64,000 nucleotides of DNA from Alentia gelatinosa. Lineage: Eukaryota > Annelida > Polychaeta > Phyllodocida > Polynoidae. The position numbers were made by a program, and so were the translations under genes. Below the pieces are notes generated by a model. That model made no database searches. It saw only the letters and a list, made by a program, of their open reading frames with translations, and had not been told where the DNA came from. The stretch is from positions 40,319,218 to 40,383,217 of the forward strand of contig OX465590.1 in NCBI GenBank assembly GCA_950022655.1, read 5' to 3'. Each line of letters opens with the position of its first letter. Position 1 is the stretch's first letter. This document shows positions 54,776 through 64,000 of the stretch, one piece after another.

Positions 54776-56260
54776 GAATACGGTACACACCTGGTGGCAG
54801 ATCGCATTGTACGTTCAACAGTAGATACTCAAATTAGGGATGGCCATAATGAAATTCTGTAATAAAAAAATTTAAAAAATAGATTTAAATTCATCTACCT
54901 GATCCTTCTTAGTGGGAGGGGTACTTTAAATTTATATCCGATACATTGAATTACGAATGGCTTAGATAGTATGCCACTTGTTACGACTTTCACTTTTACT
55001 CTCTAGTCCAATTACGGCAAAGTCCTACTCCAATGTTAGGTTGTCTATTTTGAGATAATTCCGTTAATTGTCACCGACAGACAGGAAAACGGTGTTTAAA
55101 CGTAATGTTGATGTTCAAGTAATGGCCGCAGGGAAACAGATGACATCCAGGGGGCGCTGCAATAGCAACGAGCAATGCATTCTGGGCAGAGTTTTGATAA
55201 CGAATGGGAAGTGACAAAAATGTTCCTCTAATGAACATTCCTGTAATTTCCTTAACGTCGGTTTTGGTTCTTATCATAGAACACTGCGCGGAAACCGGTC
55301 GGAAAGGCTTGCTATCTATTATTAATTCATTGGCCAGGTCGGAAAATGACACTTGAATGCTACATGCAAAGATATTAGAATGACAAGAGTATAAATTCCC
55401 ATTTTCACAAAACTAGAAATTCTTTAAAGGCGTATCTTACTTTTCACGGTGGCGCCACCTGGGTATTTTTAGATATTATCAGGGCATACTTTGTGATTCA
55501 TTGTAATTCTGAATGAGTAGATTTAATGTTTTGTCAATTTCATCTATTCTTGATAGGTAAAATAGGCTACTTTACATTCGCTTGCTTTACATAGGAAATA
55601 CACTGAAAGATATGATTTTCTTCAATTCTCTACAATAAATTTGTAGTACTATAAATCTACTACATGTGTATATTCTATGAAAGTTTGAGGAAATTGACGT
55701 GGGTTTTAACTATTCGAAAACAATGTTTTAAAGTTTCTATATACTGTATCATAAATTAAAAACCTAAAACAAATCGAGAATGAAAGCTGGCCCCGATGTT
55801 TGTGTTATCTATGTGTTCTACAGCATTTAGAGATCATCATATTCGATTTTTAGGAAAATTACATGGGATTTAATTTTCAAGCCGAATCGTCCAACATGCC
55901 TTTAACTTGCCTCACTGGTGAGTTATGCACATCCCCAGCCATGACTACGCATTGCAAGTTGATTAGACTTGGCAGGGGTCACAGTGCAAGCGTACGCATT
56001 TTTATCTCTTGGATGGATTTCTTCATTGAGAGGTATTCATATCAATAATGACGCGGGTAAAAAATCTAATATCCCGTTTATTTGGGCCTTTCTACCTGTC
56101 AAACCGTGTGGCATGAATAAATATAGGTAGGTTATGTGGCCGTTTTAGGTTCGTGGGTGATTTTCATAAAGTGTTCACTGAATACAAGGAGGTATGTATG
56201 TGGTGTGATGACTGTATTAGTATGGCTATGGGTCATGTCCGTATGTGTATGGAATACATA
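54776..56260. other. No gene recognised
   Basis: AT-rich, no repeat match, no supported frame. Confidence 0.35.
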
Positions 56261-56560
56261 TTATTATATACCTGTGTCCGAATGTCTATCAAATACTGCC
56301 CGCTGCTAGGGGTGCTGTAATAATAATGTTCGTGCCCGCTGTGACTGCAACTTTCTAAGTAATCAAAATAGAGTTTTTAATTATCTTAAGGTATATAATA
56401 ATAAGCAAACGTCCTCACTGTGAACGGAAAGTTTATTGTTCTCGGTCAGTCGCCGATTTCATACGGCCTTCTGCCTATGACGTCAGGCCGTATGAAATCG
56501 GCAACTGACTTCGAACAATAAACGTTTCGCCCACAGTAAGGACGTTTCCTAATAATATCA
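56261..56560 (-). mobile_element. About 300-bp two-hairpin MITE (GGACGAAACG family), copy 3
   Basis: Reverse orientation: TATTATATACCTGTGTCCG first, then AAACGTCCTCACTGTGAACG / CGCCCACAGTAAGGACGTTT. Confidence 0.8.
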
Positions 56561-56561
56561 C

Positions 56562-56664
56562 CATGATTTTGATCTACGCAATACTCCCCGCTATCGCTCG
56601 GAGTTTTACTACGTGTCAACTACAAGGAGAATACGACCGCACGAATCAAAATCATGGTAATTTT
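56562..56664. mobile_element. Small foldback, ACCATGATTTTGAT family, copy 2
   Basis: ACCATGATTTTGATCTACGC pairs with CGAATCAAAATCATGGT. The inner words are CTCCCCGCTATCGCTCGGAG and GGAGAATACG. It abuts the previous element. Confidence 0.75.
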
Positions 56665-56784
56665 GTATTCAGTACTCACCTTTCGATTAATTATTAGATT
56701 CTTTTGTAAATTATTAGAAATTCGACGTAAGCGCCGTGCATGGTTTATATAATGCCCAGCAGGTGGCCGAGGGCAGGACAATTG

Positions 56785-56936
56785 TTTATTATCATACACC
56801 TCAAATCGATGAAAAAACGCCATTTCAATGACTTATTAAGTCGCAGTCACAGCGGGCACGAACATTTTTATTACTGCACCCCTAGCAGGGTGCAGTATTT
56901 GATAGACATTCGCACACAGGTATATAATAATACCGA
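56785..56936 (+). mobile_element. Half copy of the GGACGAAACG-family MITE
   Basis: Only hairpin 2 is present: TTATCATACACCTCAAATCG to CAGGTATATAATAATACC, with GCACCCCTAGCAGGGTGCAG inside. Confidence 0.7.
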
Positions 56937-58310
56937 TCCGGTGTTTACAATTCAAGATCAATTTCCATCATATCTCCATTGATTTTTCCTATGTAAATAT
57001 AAATAGGACGCGTTTGTTTTCGCCCCTTTCATATAATCATAATGTTAAGGATCTGGCTAGTACGAGACAAACGGAGGTTATACCGCGGACTCCCTGAAAA
57101 TCGATAAAGGCCCCAAACATGTATATGAAAGCTGAATCTACCTTCAACCCACTACATACATATATCTAACCATAGAATTGCGGCTATTTTTCATATCCTG
57201 TGGCAGTCCTATAACTAGAAGTACTATTTCTCTGTATTATATGTTTGAGCATGCACGAATAAGGCTGCAAATCAAAACACAAATCTCATATAAATGCTAA
57301 TATGTCAGATATAGAATATAACCCAGAAGAGGTACCGGTATAGGCCTGTACCAAGTTTGGATTACATTTGCCGAAAATCTGCGTTAGTGATAAATGAGCT
57401 TATAGTACCACAGACCTAGATCCCACATGGTGGTATAAAATAGGCACATTCCCCACCGTAGAATGTCATTAAGGAGTCTATATATACCAAACAATGCTGG
57501 AATTGCAGTTGCAAATATCCGAATAATTAATCTCCCAGGAGTCTCATAAATGACAGACCGAGATGTCGTATTGCAATTCAATTGATTGGTTTCCCAGAGA
57601 AGTTTGAGCTTACGTAGTAAAATCCACTTAAAATTGAATGAAATCCCTAAAACGTATTAAATATTGGCGCACTGCATGGCTTCAGGCAGGGCGGGTGGCT
57701 CGTGAGTGGCATAGTTATAAGTAAAGAATGCCCATAACGGGAAAGTACCTACCTGTCAATTCGCAGTTTATATGGACTGAATTTGGGACACTAATTTAAA
57801 GCAATAAAACACAACCGTTTCCCATACATTGATAGATTTATGGATTAAAAACCAATACCAACATGCTCCTGATTTGATATGCGCTTCAAATTGGCCCGAG
57901 GCTGTAATTTCCACAAAACCCTTTGAATATATTCGCACAGAGAATAAAAAGCTATGAAAATAATGATTACGTGCATTTGGCATTGCGCCAATGTATAATC
58001 TTTCACCGTGGACGTATATAAAATACCCTCCTCCATACACAGACTCAAAGCTAATCAAAGTGCAGAGAAAACACGGCGTAAAAGGATCGGCCACTGATCT
58101 AATGGCGAATCTCAGGAAAAAATGATTTCAAAGCAATGTATTTTATGGATGATATGAAAAAAAAAAAAACATATACTATGAAAATAAGTCATGAATAAAA
58201 AGAAATGATGGGAGAACAAACAGAACAAAGCCCAGCGGCCATATGGCAGGGCCACAGTGGACCGTGCACCATCTGCACGTGTAGATACATACACCGGGAT
58301 ATGAGACCAC
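56937..58310. other. No gene recognised
   Basis: AT-rich single-copy-looking sequence. Minus-strand frames at 57768-58094 have no domain. No repeats shared with the window. Confidence 0.35.
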
Positions 58311-60008
58311 GACACCAGGCATTTATTACCCACCTGATACAGAGTGTCCGCAGAAAACACATGGGGAGTGTGTAGCATCATACCCGGAGCATACAGATAT
58401 ACCCACCTAATACAGAGTGTCCATAGAAAACATATAGGGAGTGTGTAGCACCATAACCGGAGCATACACTTTATACAGAGTGTACATAGAAAACACATAG
58501 AGAGTGTGTAGCACCATACTCAGGGCACACAGATATATCCACCTAATACAGAGTGTCCATATAAAACACATAGGGAGTGTGTAGCACCATAACCGGAGTA
58601 TACAAATATATCTACCTAATACAAAGTGTCCACAGAAAACACATAGGGAGTGTGTAGCACCATAGTCAGGGCATACAGATATATCCACCTAATAGAGAGT
58701 GTCCATAGAAAACACATAGGGAGTGTATATCATCATTCCCAGACCATACACTTTATACAAAGTGTTCATAGAAAACACATAGGGAGTGTGTAGCACCATA
58801 CCCGGAGCATACATTTGATACAGAGTGTCCGCAGAAAACACATAGAGAGTGTGTAGCACCATACCCGGAGCATACAGATATACCCACCTAATACAAGGTG
58901 TCCATATAAAACACATAGAGAGTGTGTATCATCATACCCGGAGCATACACTTTATACAAAGTGTTCATAGAAAACACATAGGGAGTGCGTATCATTATAC
59001 CCGGAGCATACACTTTATACAAAGTGTCCATAGAAAACACATAGGGAGTGTGTATTACCATACCCGGAGCATACAGATATGTCCACCTAATACAGAGTGT
59101 CCGCAGAAAACACATAGGGAGTGTGTATCACCATACCCAGAGCATACAGATATATCCATCTAATACAAAATGTCCATAGAAAACACATAGGGAGTGTGTA
59201 TCACCATATCCCGAGCATACAGGTATATCCACCTAATACAGAGTGTCCATAGAAAACACATAGAGAGTGTGTAGCATCATAACCGGAGCATACAGATATA
59301 TCCACCTAATACAGAGTGTCCATAGAAAACATATAGGGAGTGTGTATCATCATACCCAGAGCATACAGATATATCCACCTAATACAAAATGTCCATAGAA
59401 AACACATAGGGAGTGTGTATCACCATATCCCGAGCATACAGGTATATCCACCTAATACAGAGTGTCCATAGAAAACACATAGAGAGTGTGTATCACCATA
59501 CCCGGAGCATACATTTGATACAGAGTGTCCATAGAAAACACATAGGGAGTGTGTATCACCATACCCGGAGCATACAGATATATCCACCTAATATAGAGTG
59601 TCCATAGAAAACACATAGAGAGTGTGTAGCATCATAACCGGAGCATACAGATATATCCACCTAATACAGAGTGTCCATAGAAAACATATAGGGAGTGTGT
59701 ATCATCATACCCAGAGCATACAGATATATCCATCTAATACAAAATGTCCATAGAAAACACATAGGGAGTGTGTATCACCATATCCCGAGCATACAGGTAT
59801 ATCCACCTAATACAGAGTGTCCATAGAAAACACATAGAGAGTGTGTATCACCATACCCGGAGCATACATTTGATACAGAGTGTCCATAGAAAACACATAG
59901 GGAGTGTGTATCACCATACCCGGAGCATACAGATATATCCACCTAATACAGAGTGTCTATAGAAAACACATAGTGAGTCTCTATGAACATACCCGGAGCA
60001 TACACCTT
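58311..60008. repeat. Minisatellite, 73-bp and 63-bp units, with 355-bp higher-order period
   Basis: About 24 units of ACATAGGGAGTGTGTATCA...CCGGAGCATACAG...CACCTAATACAGAG...GTCCATAGAAAAC. Units of 73 bp differ from 63-bp units by 10 bases between GAGCATACA and TACA. A block of five units (59380-59734; 4 x 73 + 63 = 355) is repeated from 59735, almost unchanged, until the array ends. All frames are open, so the His/Tyr-rich proteins predicted here are artefacts. Confidence 0.95.
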
Positions 60009-61222
60009 TTGTGGCTATGTACTGGTTTCCTAGGGTTGGGTCACATAGGGAACGGACACAAATGGGTTTATAGATTTTTATGTCCTCATAATTTGGTAAT
60101 TTAAGTGCATTTAGGTCAGAAGTGTGTAAATGGCCATACATGTAGTTCAATGGATAATGGGTTAGCTGGCTTCTGGTAGGTGTATTTGCACTGAATATGG
60201 TGGGTTCTGGCTTCTTATCTTAGCCTGGAATAAACGTCCATAGGCTTAGCATTACGAACTCGTTCTCAACAGGCTTACGAGAACGGTAACTCGTTCTCAA
60301 CGGGTGATAAACAGATACATATTTCCAGGTTAAGATACAATCAGAAACACTTTCGTGCCTGGTCTGAGTCCCCATTCGCCATCTTGTTTGGAGCGCTTCA
60401 GAATATTCACTCGGCTATCGCCTCGTTCATATTACTACGCACTCCAAACTCGATGGCGAACGAAGACACAGACCAAACACTCATCAGTTTTTTTCTCAAT
60501 ATATTGCCGTATATTTGTTAGACCGACTGATATAGATGATCTATGTTTAACTACATTATACATGTTATATTATTTTTTTGGTCAATAAACACATTTTCAC
60601 CAAAAGAAAATCCAAAAGATTTTCACCATTTTTCGTTGTATGTCTCTCTTTAGCCCAAGCGATCACTGACTGTGACAGAGTGGAGCTCCAAGTTCGTGGT
60701 CGAGCTCACGTGACTTGTATTGGCTTGCTGATTGGTCAGGAGTGAGGCCTTGGGTGGGTGAACCAAAGATGTGCACTAGACTGGAACACCATAGATAATG
60801 TCTTCAGCTAACAGTTTGACACTCTTTATGTGTGGCCACAAATCTAGAAGGACATGCGGGCTAAGATGATATGTAGCTTACAAAACCCCACAACTAATCA
60901 TAAATCTTTCCAACTTAATAGTTTAGCAATTTATTTATTTATTTATTTTTTAAATTTGTGCATAGAGTGTCATCTCACTATAGTGAGTTTTTCCAGATCA
61001 CTCGCAAAGCAGGTACACATTTGTTCCAGTAACAACTTGGTTACACTAGAATTAAATACATGTATGTACAAGAGAAAACAAATTATAGTACAAATGAAAT
61101 GTGATGGTAATGAAAAAACATAGCATCAATCGAACAGGCTAAGTTTCTACAATAGTAGATTGTAAACACAATACTCTGCACAATCAATCAAAGTAGCTTT
61201 TTCAGATCATCTTTAGTTTTAC
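60009..61222. other. No gene recognised; E-box/CCAAT cluster
   Basis: 60235-60320 repeats GAACTCGTTCTCAAC, and 60350-60480 folds weakly around ATATTACTACGCACTCC. 60706-60735 has TCACGTGAC and two inverted CCAAT words (60719, 60731), which is promoter-like. 60915-60950 is (TTTA)n. No supported frame. Confidence 0.35.
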
Positions 61223-61645
61223 GGGGTGCGTCCACCAACCACGACAGGGCTGCGACACGCGCCGACAAGAAAGTTCCAATCGCAGCCTTGTCGCAGCCTT
61301 GTCGTGAGAAGGGGGGCTGTCGTGACCCCTTGTCGCAGCCTGTCGGGAAGTGCACGCTCCACCTAAATATTCTATCGTAGACCTCTGCGACAACCTCCCG
61401 ACACGCCACGACACGCCACCAAAATCGAACACGTTCGATTTTGTCGTAACCTTGTCGGAAGGCCCCCGACAGGCCCCCGACAAGCTTCATGTCGCAGCCT
61501 GTTGTGGCCTTGTCATAGCCTCTTGTCGGGAACTGTGGTCCACCAACCACGACAAGGCTACGACAGGGCTTCTAATCGTAGAGCTGTCGTGGACCCTGTC
61601 GGAAAGCCCTTGTCGCAGCCTTGTCCTGGTTGGTAGACGCCCCCT
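61223..61645. mobile_element. Foldback element, GCGTCCACCAACCACGACAAGG family, copy 3
   Basis: GGGGTGCGTCCACCAACCAC to GGTTGGTAGACGCCCCC, with GACAAGG/CCTTGTC words throughout. The target flanks are not clean TTAA. Confidence 0.8.
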
Positions 61646-61782
61646 CTAACCTATTTGTAACATATTCATTAGACCTGAAACCCACCATGCAGAACCCAGA
61701 CCTACCAATGCACCCCGACGCCCATTCAATTCAATGCTGATAGTGATAAGCTTGAATAGTGATATGCATGTATGGGTATGTA

Positions 61783-62250
61783 GACGTTAGGGCCCACCAC
61801 CCGAAAGTCGGGACGTTAGGGCCCACTCATCGGGACGTTAGGGCCTGCCCAAAGCCAACCTAGGGTTAGGGTTAGGGTAAGGGTTAGGGATAGGGTTAGA
61901 GATAGGGATAGGGATAGGGATAGGGATAGGGATAGGGTTAAGATTAGGGATAGGGTTAGGGTTAGGGTAAGGGTTAGGGATAGGGTTAGCGATAGGGTTA
62001 GGGATAGGGTTAGGGTTAGAATTAGGGATAGGGTTAGGGTTAGTATAAGGGTTAGGGTTAGGGATAGGGTTACTTACTAATACTTACTACTAAATATAGT
62101 ATTTATTCACAGTTGAGATGGTTAAGTAGGGAAGATTTAAAACGGGTCGAGTTCATTACTGGTCAAGTTTTTTACTGGTCAAGTTCTGCGGTATTCAAAC
62201 ATTAACTAATTATGCAAAATTAGGTGGGCCCTAACGTCCTGCAACCCATG
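61783..62250 (+). mobile_element. Telomere-like-core element, copy 3 with different ends
   Basis: Left: three GACGTTAGGGCC words (61785-61845). Core: GGGTTA/GGGATA tract (61860-62075). The right arm shares TACTTACTAC, ATAGTATTTATTCACAG and GGGTCGAGTTCATTAC with copy 2. Outer right end GGTGGGCCCTAACGTCC. It combines the right arm of the CTCGACCCG type with a new terminal repeat. Confidence 0.65.
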
Positions 62251-62490
62251 TATGATACACCAAATTAAAGCTGGAATACCATAGAATACGATGCGGTCAC
62301 TGTATTCTATCTGGAGATAATCTAAATGCATATTATAAACATATAACGCTCATACTCCCAGTCATCCAATGCTAAAGAATATATTGCCAGTTGTTTGTTT
62401 GGCTAACATTGCGTAACCAGGTAGATAAGGTGCGAAACTAGCCTATGGGAAAGGTGTATCGTAGAGCGCGTCGTAAGGCCGTCGGTGTGC

Positions 62491-62911
62491 TTTTTTTGTT
62501 GGTTGGTTTGTTTTAACGTCCAGTCAACCATTGCAGGTTCTTACCAGACTCTCTCTAAGTTCTTTTACACCACAAGGGTGGTGATCGAATCTATGTAATG
62601 AATTTAGGTAGAAATCTCACCCCTACACATTTACCTAGGTGAGAGTTCTTTTACTTCCCACACCACATAAACATGGTATGTGAACGTTTGGCAGTAAAAC
62701 TACCAGTGCTGGGGGTGAAGGAGAAAGGTGGCTGTATACCACACCACATAGACGTGGTATGAGAAGGATTAGCCTTTGATAAAGCAGTAAATCTACCACT
62801 GCTGGGAATGAAGGAGAAGAGTGGACAAAGTGGAACTCGAACCCACAAAGTCCTACAACCTTGGGATTACAAGTCCAGTGCCTTAACCACTGAGCTAACT
62901 CCCCAACCCCT
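62491..62911 (-). mobile_element. tRNA-derived SINE, copy 2, with target-site duplication
   Basis: Exact GTCGGTGTGC occurs at 62481-62490 and 62912-62921. The left copy is followed by T7, i.e. the poly(A) end of a minus-strand insert. The head (complement) is GGGGAGTTAGCTCAGTGGTT, with CTTGTAA and GGGTTCGAGTTCC boxes. An approximately 75-base part (about 62672-62745) is duplicated at 62750-62825, making this copy longer than 53457-53770. Confidence 0.85.
62839..62911 (-). tRNA. tRNA-like SINE head (not a functional tRNA)
   Basis: It keeps A and B boxes and a Thr-TGT-like loop, but the acceptor stem does not close and the anticodon stem is mismatched. It probably serves as the internal RNA polymerase III promoter of the SINE. 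Confidence 0.35.
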
Positions 62912-63123
62912 GTCGGTGTGCATTGGAAGCCCGACGGGTTGGGACATTATATTATTGTGTCGCAAATTGGAACGGCCAGTTTATCTAGATGAGGCTAATA
63001 ACAGAATTTATACATGGTTTGTTAGAATTGATAAATAGCAGAGAATTCAGTGGTTACCCTGGCCCCCTGCCCATTTGACTAATCACATAGTGGGAGGGTA
63101 TCGCGGTCACGACAGGGTACCAG

Positions 63124-63223
63124 CCAATCAGATCTCGACCACGTGACACGTGTCATCACGTGTCCTGCACGTGTCGTACACGTGGGTGGTCTTCTACGTC
63201 ACAACCACGTCACCAAAACGTCA
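63124..63223. promoter_or_regulatory. Phased E-box and CRE half-site cluster
   Basis: CCAAT at 63124. CACGTG at 63140, 63147, 63157, 63168 and 63179. ACGTCA at 63196, 63207 and 63218. From 63147 the steps are 10, 11, 11, then 17, 11, 11 bases. CACGTG binds bHLH-ZIP factors (USF/MYC/MITF type); ACGTCA binds CREB/ATF. It could be a regulatory module or a decayed 11-bp tandem repeat. Confidence 0.45.
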
Positions 63224-63369
63224 CCACAGTGCCGGATGGAAAATCTCAGAAAAAAATAACCAAGAATTAATCTGGAAATTATTAGAAGGGAAAAAAACCT
63301 GGTCTGACTATCCCATTTAATACAAACAGTAAGGTTATACTAATTACTAATCAGTCTATGCATTGAAAC

Positions 63370-64000
63370 AAAGACCTCCCCCCCCCCCTTATTTCCGCGG
63401 TCAACACCCCTATCTCTCCCCCACCCCCAGCTCCACCCCCCATAACGGGGCATTTTCCCGACCCCCCAACGACCGCCGTTACATTGTAACACCCCTCTCC
63501 CCACCCCTCTTCCCTCAACACCCCTCCGCCCCCTCCCGCCCCTTGCCACGCCCCCCTTTCATAGCTCAATGCTACCCCCTACCTTCTTATTTTACTCCGC
63601 CCCCTGCCTTTGGTGTATCCTACGCATTGCCTGTGGTTAAAACACACTGCCTGAGGGGAGGTGGGCGTGTAGGTGGGTGGGTGTCGGCGGAGGAGGGGGG
63701 GGGGTGAGGGGGAAAAAACACGGAAAATGTAGTTGTTCCATAGGATGGTCGGTTGACTATAGGAGGCGGCGGGAGAAACGGGATGGATGGGTTAGGGGTG
63801 GTGGGAATCCTGGGGTAGTGGTGGGTGGATGAGGGGTATGCATGGTTAGCCTCCGAGGGGTGGATTCGGAATGGGGTGGTTGTAGGGGGTACTATAGTGA
63901 CGGAGGGGGCTCTGAAAGGGGGTGGGAGACTTGAGTGTTTTGTGTGTGTCTTGGGACTGTTTCTATTATAGCTAGTGCGGAGGGGGTGCCGGCATAATTG
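63370..64000. repeat. C-rich tract followed by G-rich tract
   Basis: 63376-63560 is C-rich (CCCCCCCCCC, CCCACCCC, CCCCTCC). From 63655 to the end it is G-rich (GGGGGGGGTGAGGGG, GGGGTGG). No gene. The proline-rich frame at 63363-63707 follows from composition. Both halves could form G-quadruplexes on opposite strands. Confidence 0.6.

Noticed and set aside
58407..59607. Several His/Tyr/Cys-rich open frames of 60-100 codons on both strands
   Set aside because: They lie wholly in the 73/63-bp minisatellite; a repeat lacking stops in several frames gives such frames automatically.
63340..63707. Gly-rich and Pro-rich open frames at the window end
   Set aside because: Explained by the C-rich/G-rich composition; no domain or start context.

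Overview
This window looks like one stretch of a metazoan nuclear genome, probably a marine invertebrate. I cannot name the species. The evidence is eukaryotic throughout: a C2H2 zinc-finger coding exon with a clear 3' splice site, tRNA-headed SINEs with target-site duplications, 3' ends of LINEs with AATAAA signals, a DIRS/Ngaro-type retrotransposon, TTAGGG-like interstitial tracts, (TA)n microsatellites and hundreds of bases of foldback MITE sequence. There are no operons, Shine-Dalgarno-led genes, rRNA genes or CRISPR arrays. Host coding density is very low: one confident coding exon in 64 kb.

Layout. 1-12.6 kb is almost wall-to-wall small non-autonomous repeats: foldback elements, a telomere-like element, a GACAG array with an insertion, and LINE and polyA-tailed retroposon remnants. 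12.58-16.29 kb is a tyrosine-recombinase-type retrotransposon inserted in a (TA)n tract. It has split direct repeats in the order A1, body, B1, A2, B2. Its gag frame and its RT/RNase H frame are collinear and separated by one in-frame TGA; the end of RNase H and any recombinase are gone. 16.3-24.9 kb is AT-rich and carries MITEs, a nested foldback cluster at 22.2-23.1 kb, and two clusters of hormone-receptor/CRE-like words at 18.7 and 23.3-23.6 kb. 25.16-28.63 kb (minus strand) is a large last exon encoding about 1,156 residues of an eight-finger C2H2 protein; its 5' exons are not identified here. 28.7-38.1 kb (upstream of that gene) holds SINE and LINE tails, a 123-bp minisatellite, nested foldbacks and a telomere-like element. 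38.1-40.75 kb is CpG-rich with three palindromic RFX X-boxes and three YY1-like words, and is the best promoter candidate in the window. 40.75-41.64 kb is a tandem repeat. 42-58 kb is mostly MITEs, hairpins and unassigned DNA. 58.3-60.0 kb is a 73/63-bp minisatellite with a 355-bp higher-order period. The end holds another foldback, a telomere-like element, a SINE with a 10-bp target duplication, a phased E-box/CRE cluster at 63.1-63.2 kb, and a tract that switches from C-rich to G-rich.

The most striking overall pattern is a set of at least nine foldback families that differ in sequence but share one terminal layout: a TTAA-like flank, a G/C clamp, then a word resembling TTCACACTNNGCGA. Each family's interior is tiled with its own short word in both orientations, as if each were a separate lineage of one TTAA-targeting transposon group with diverged transposase-binding words.
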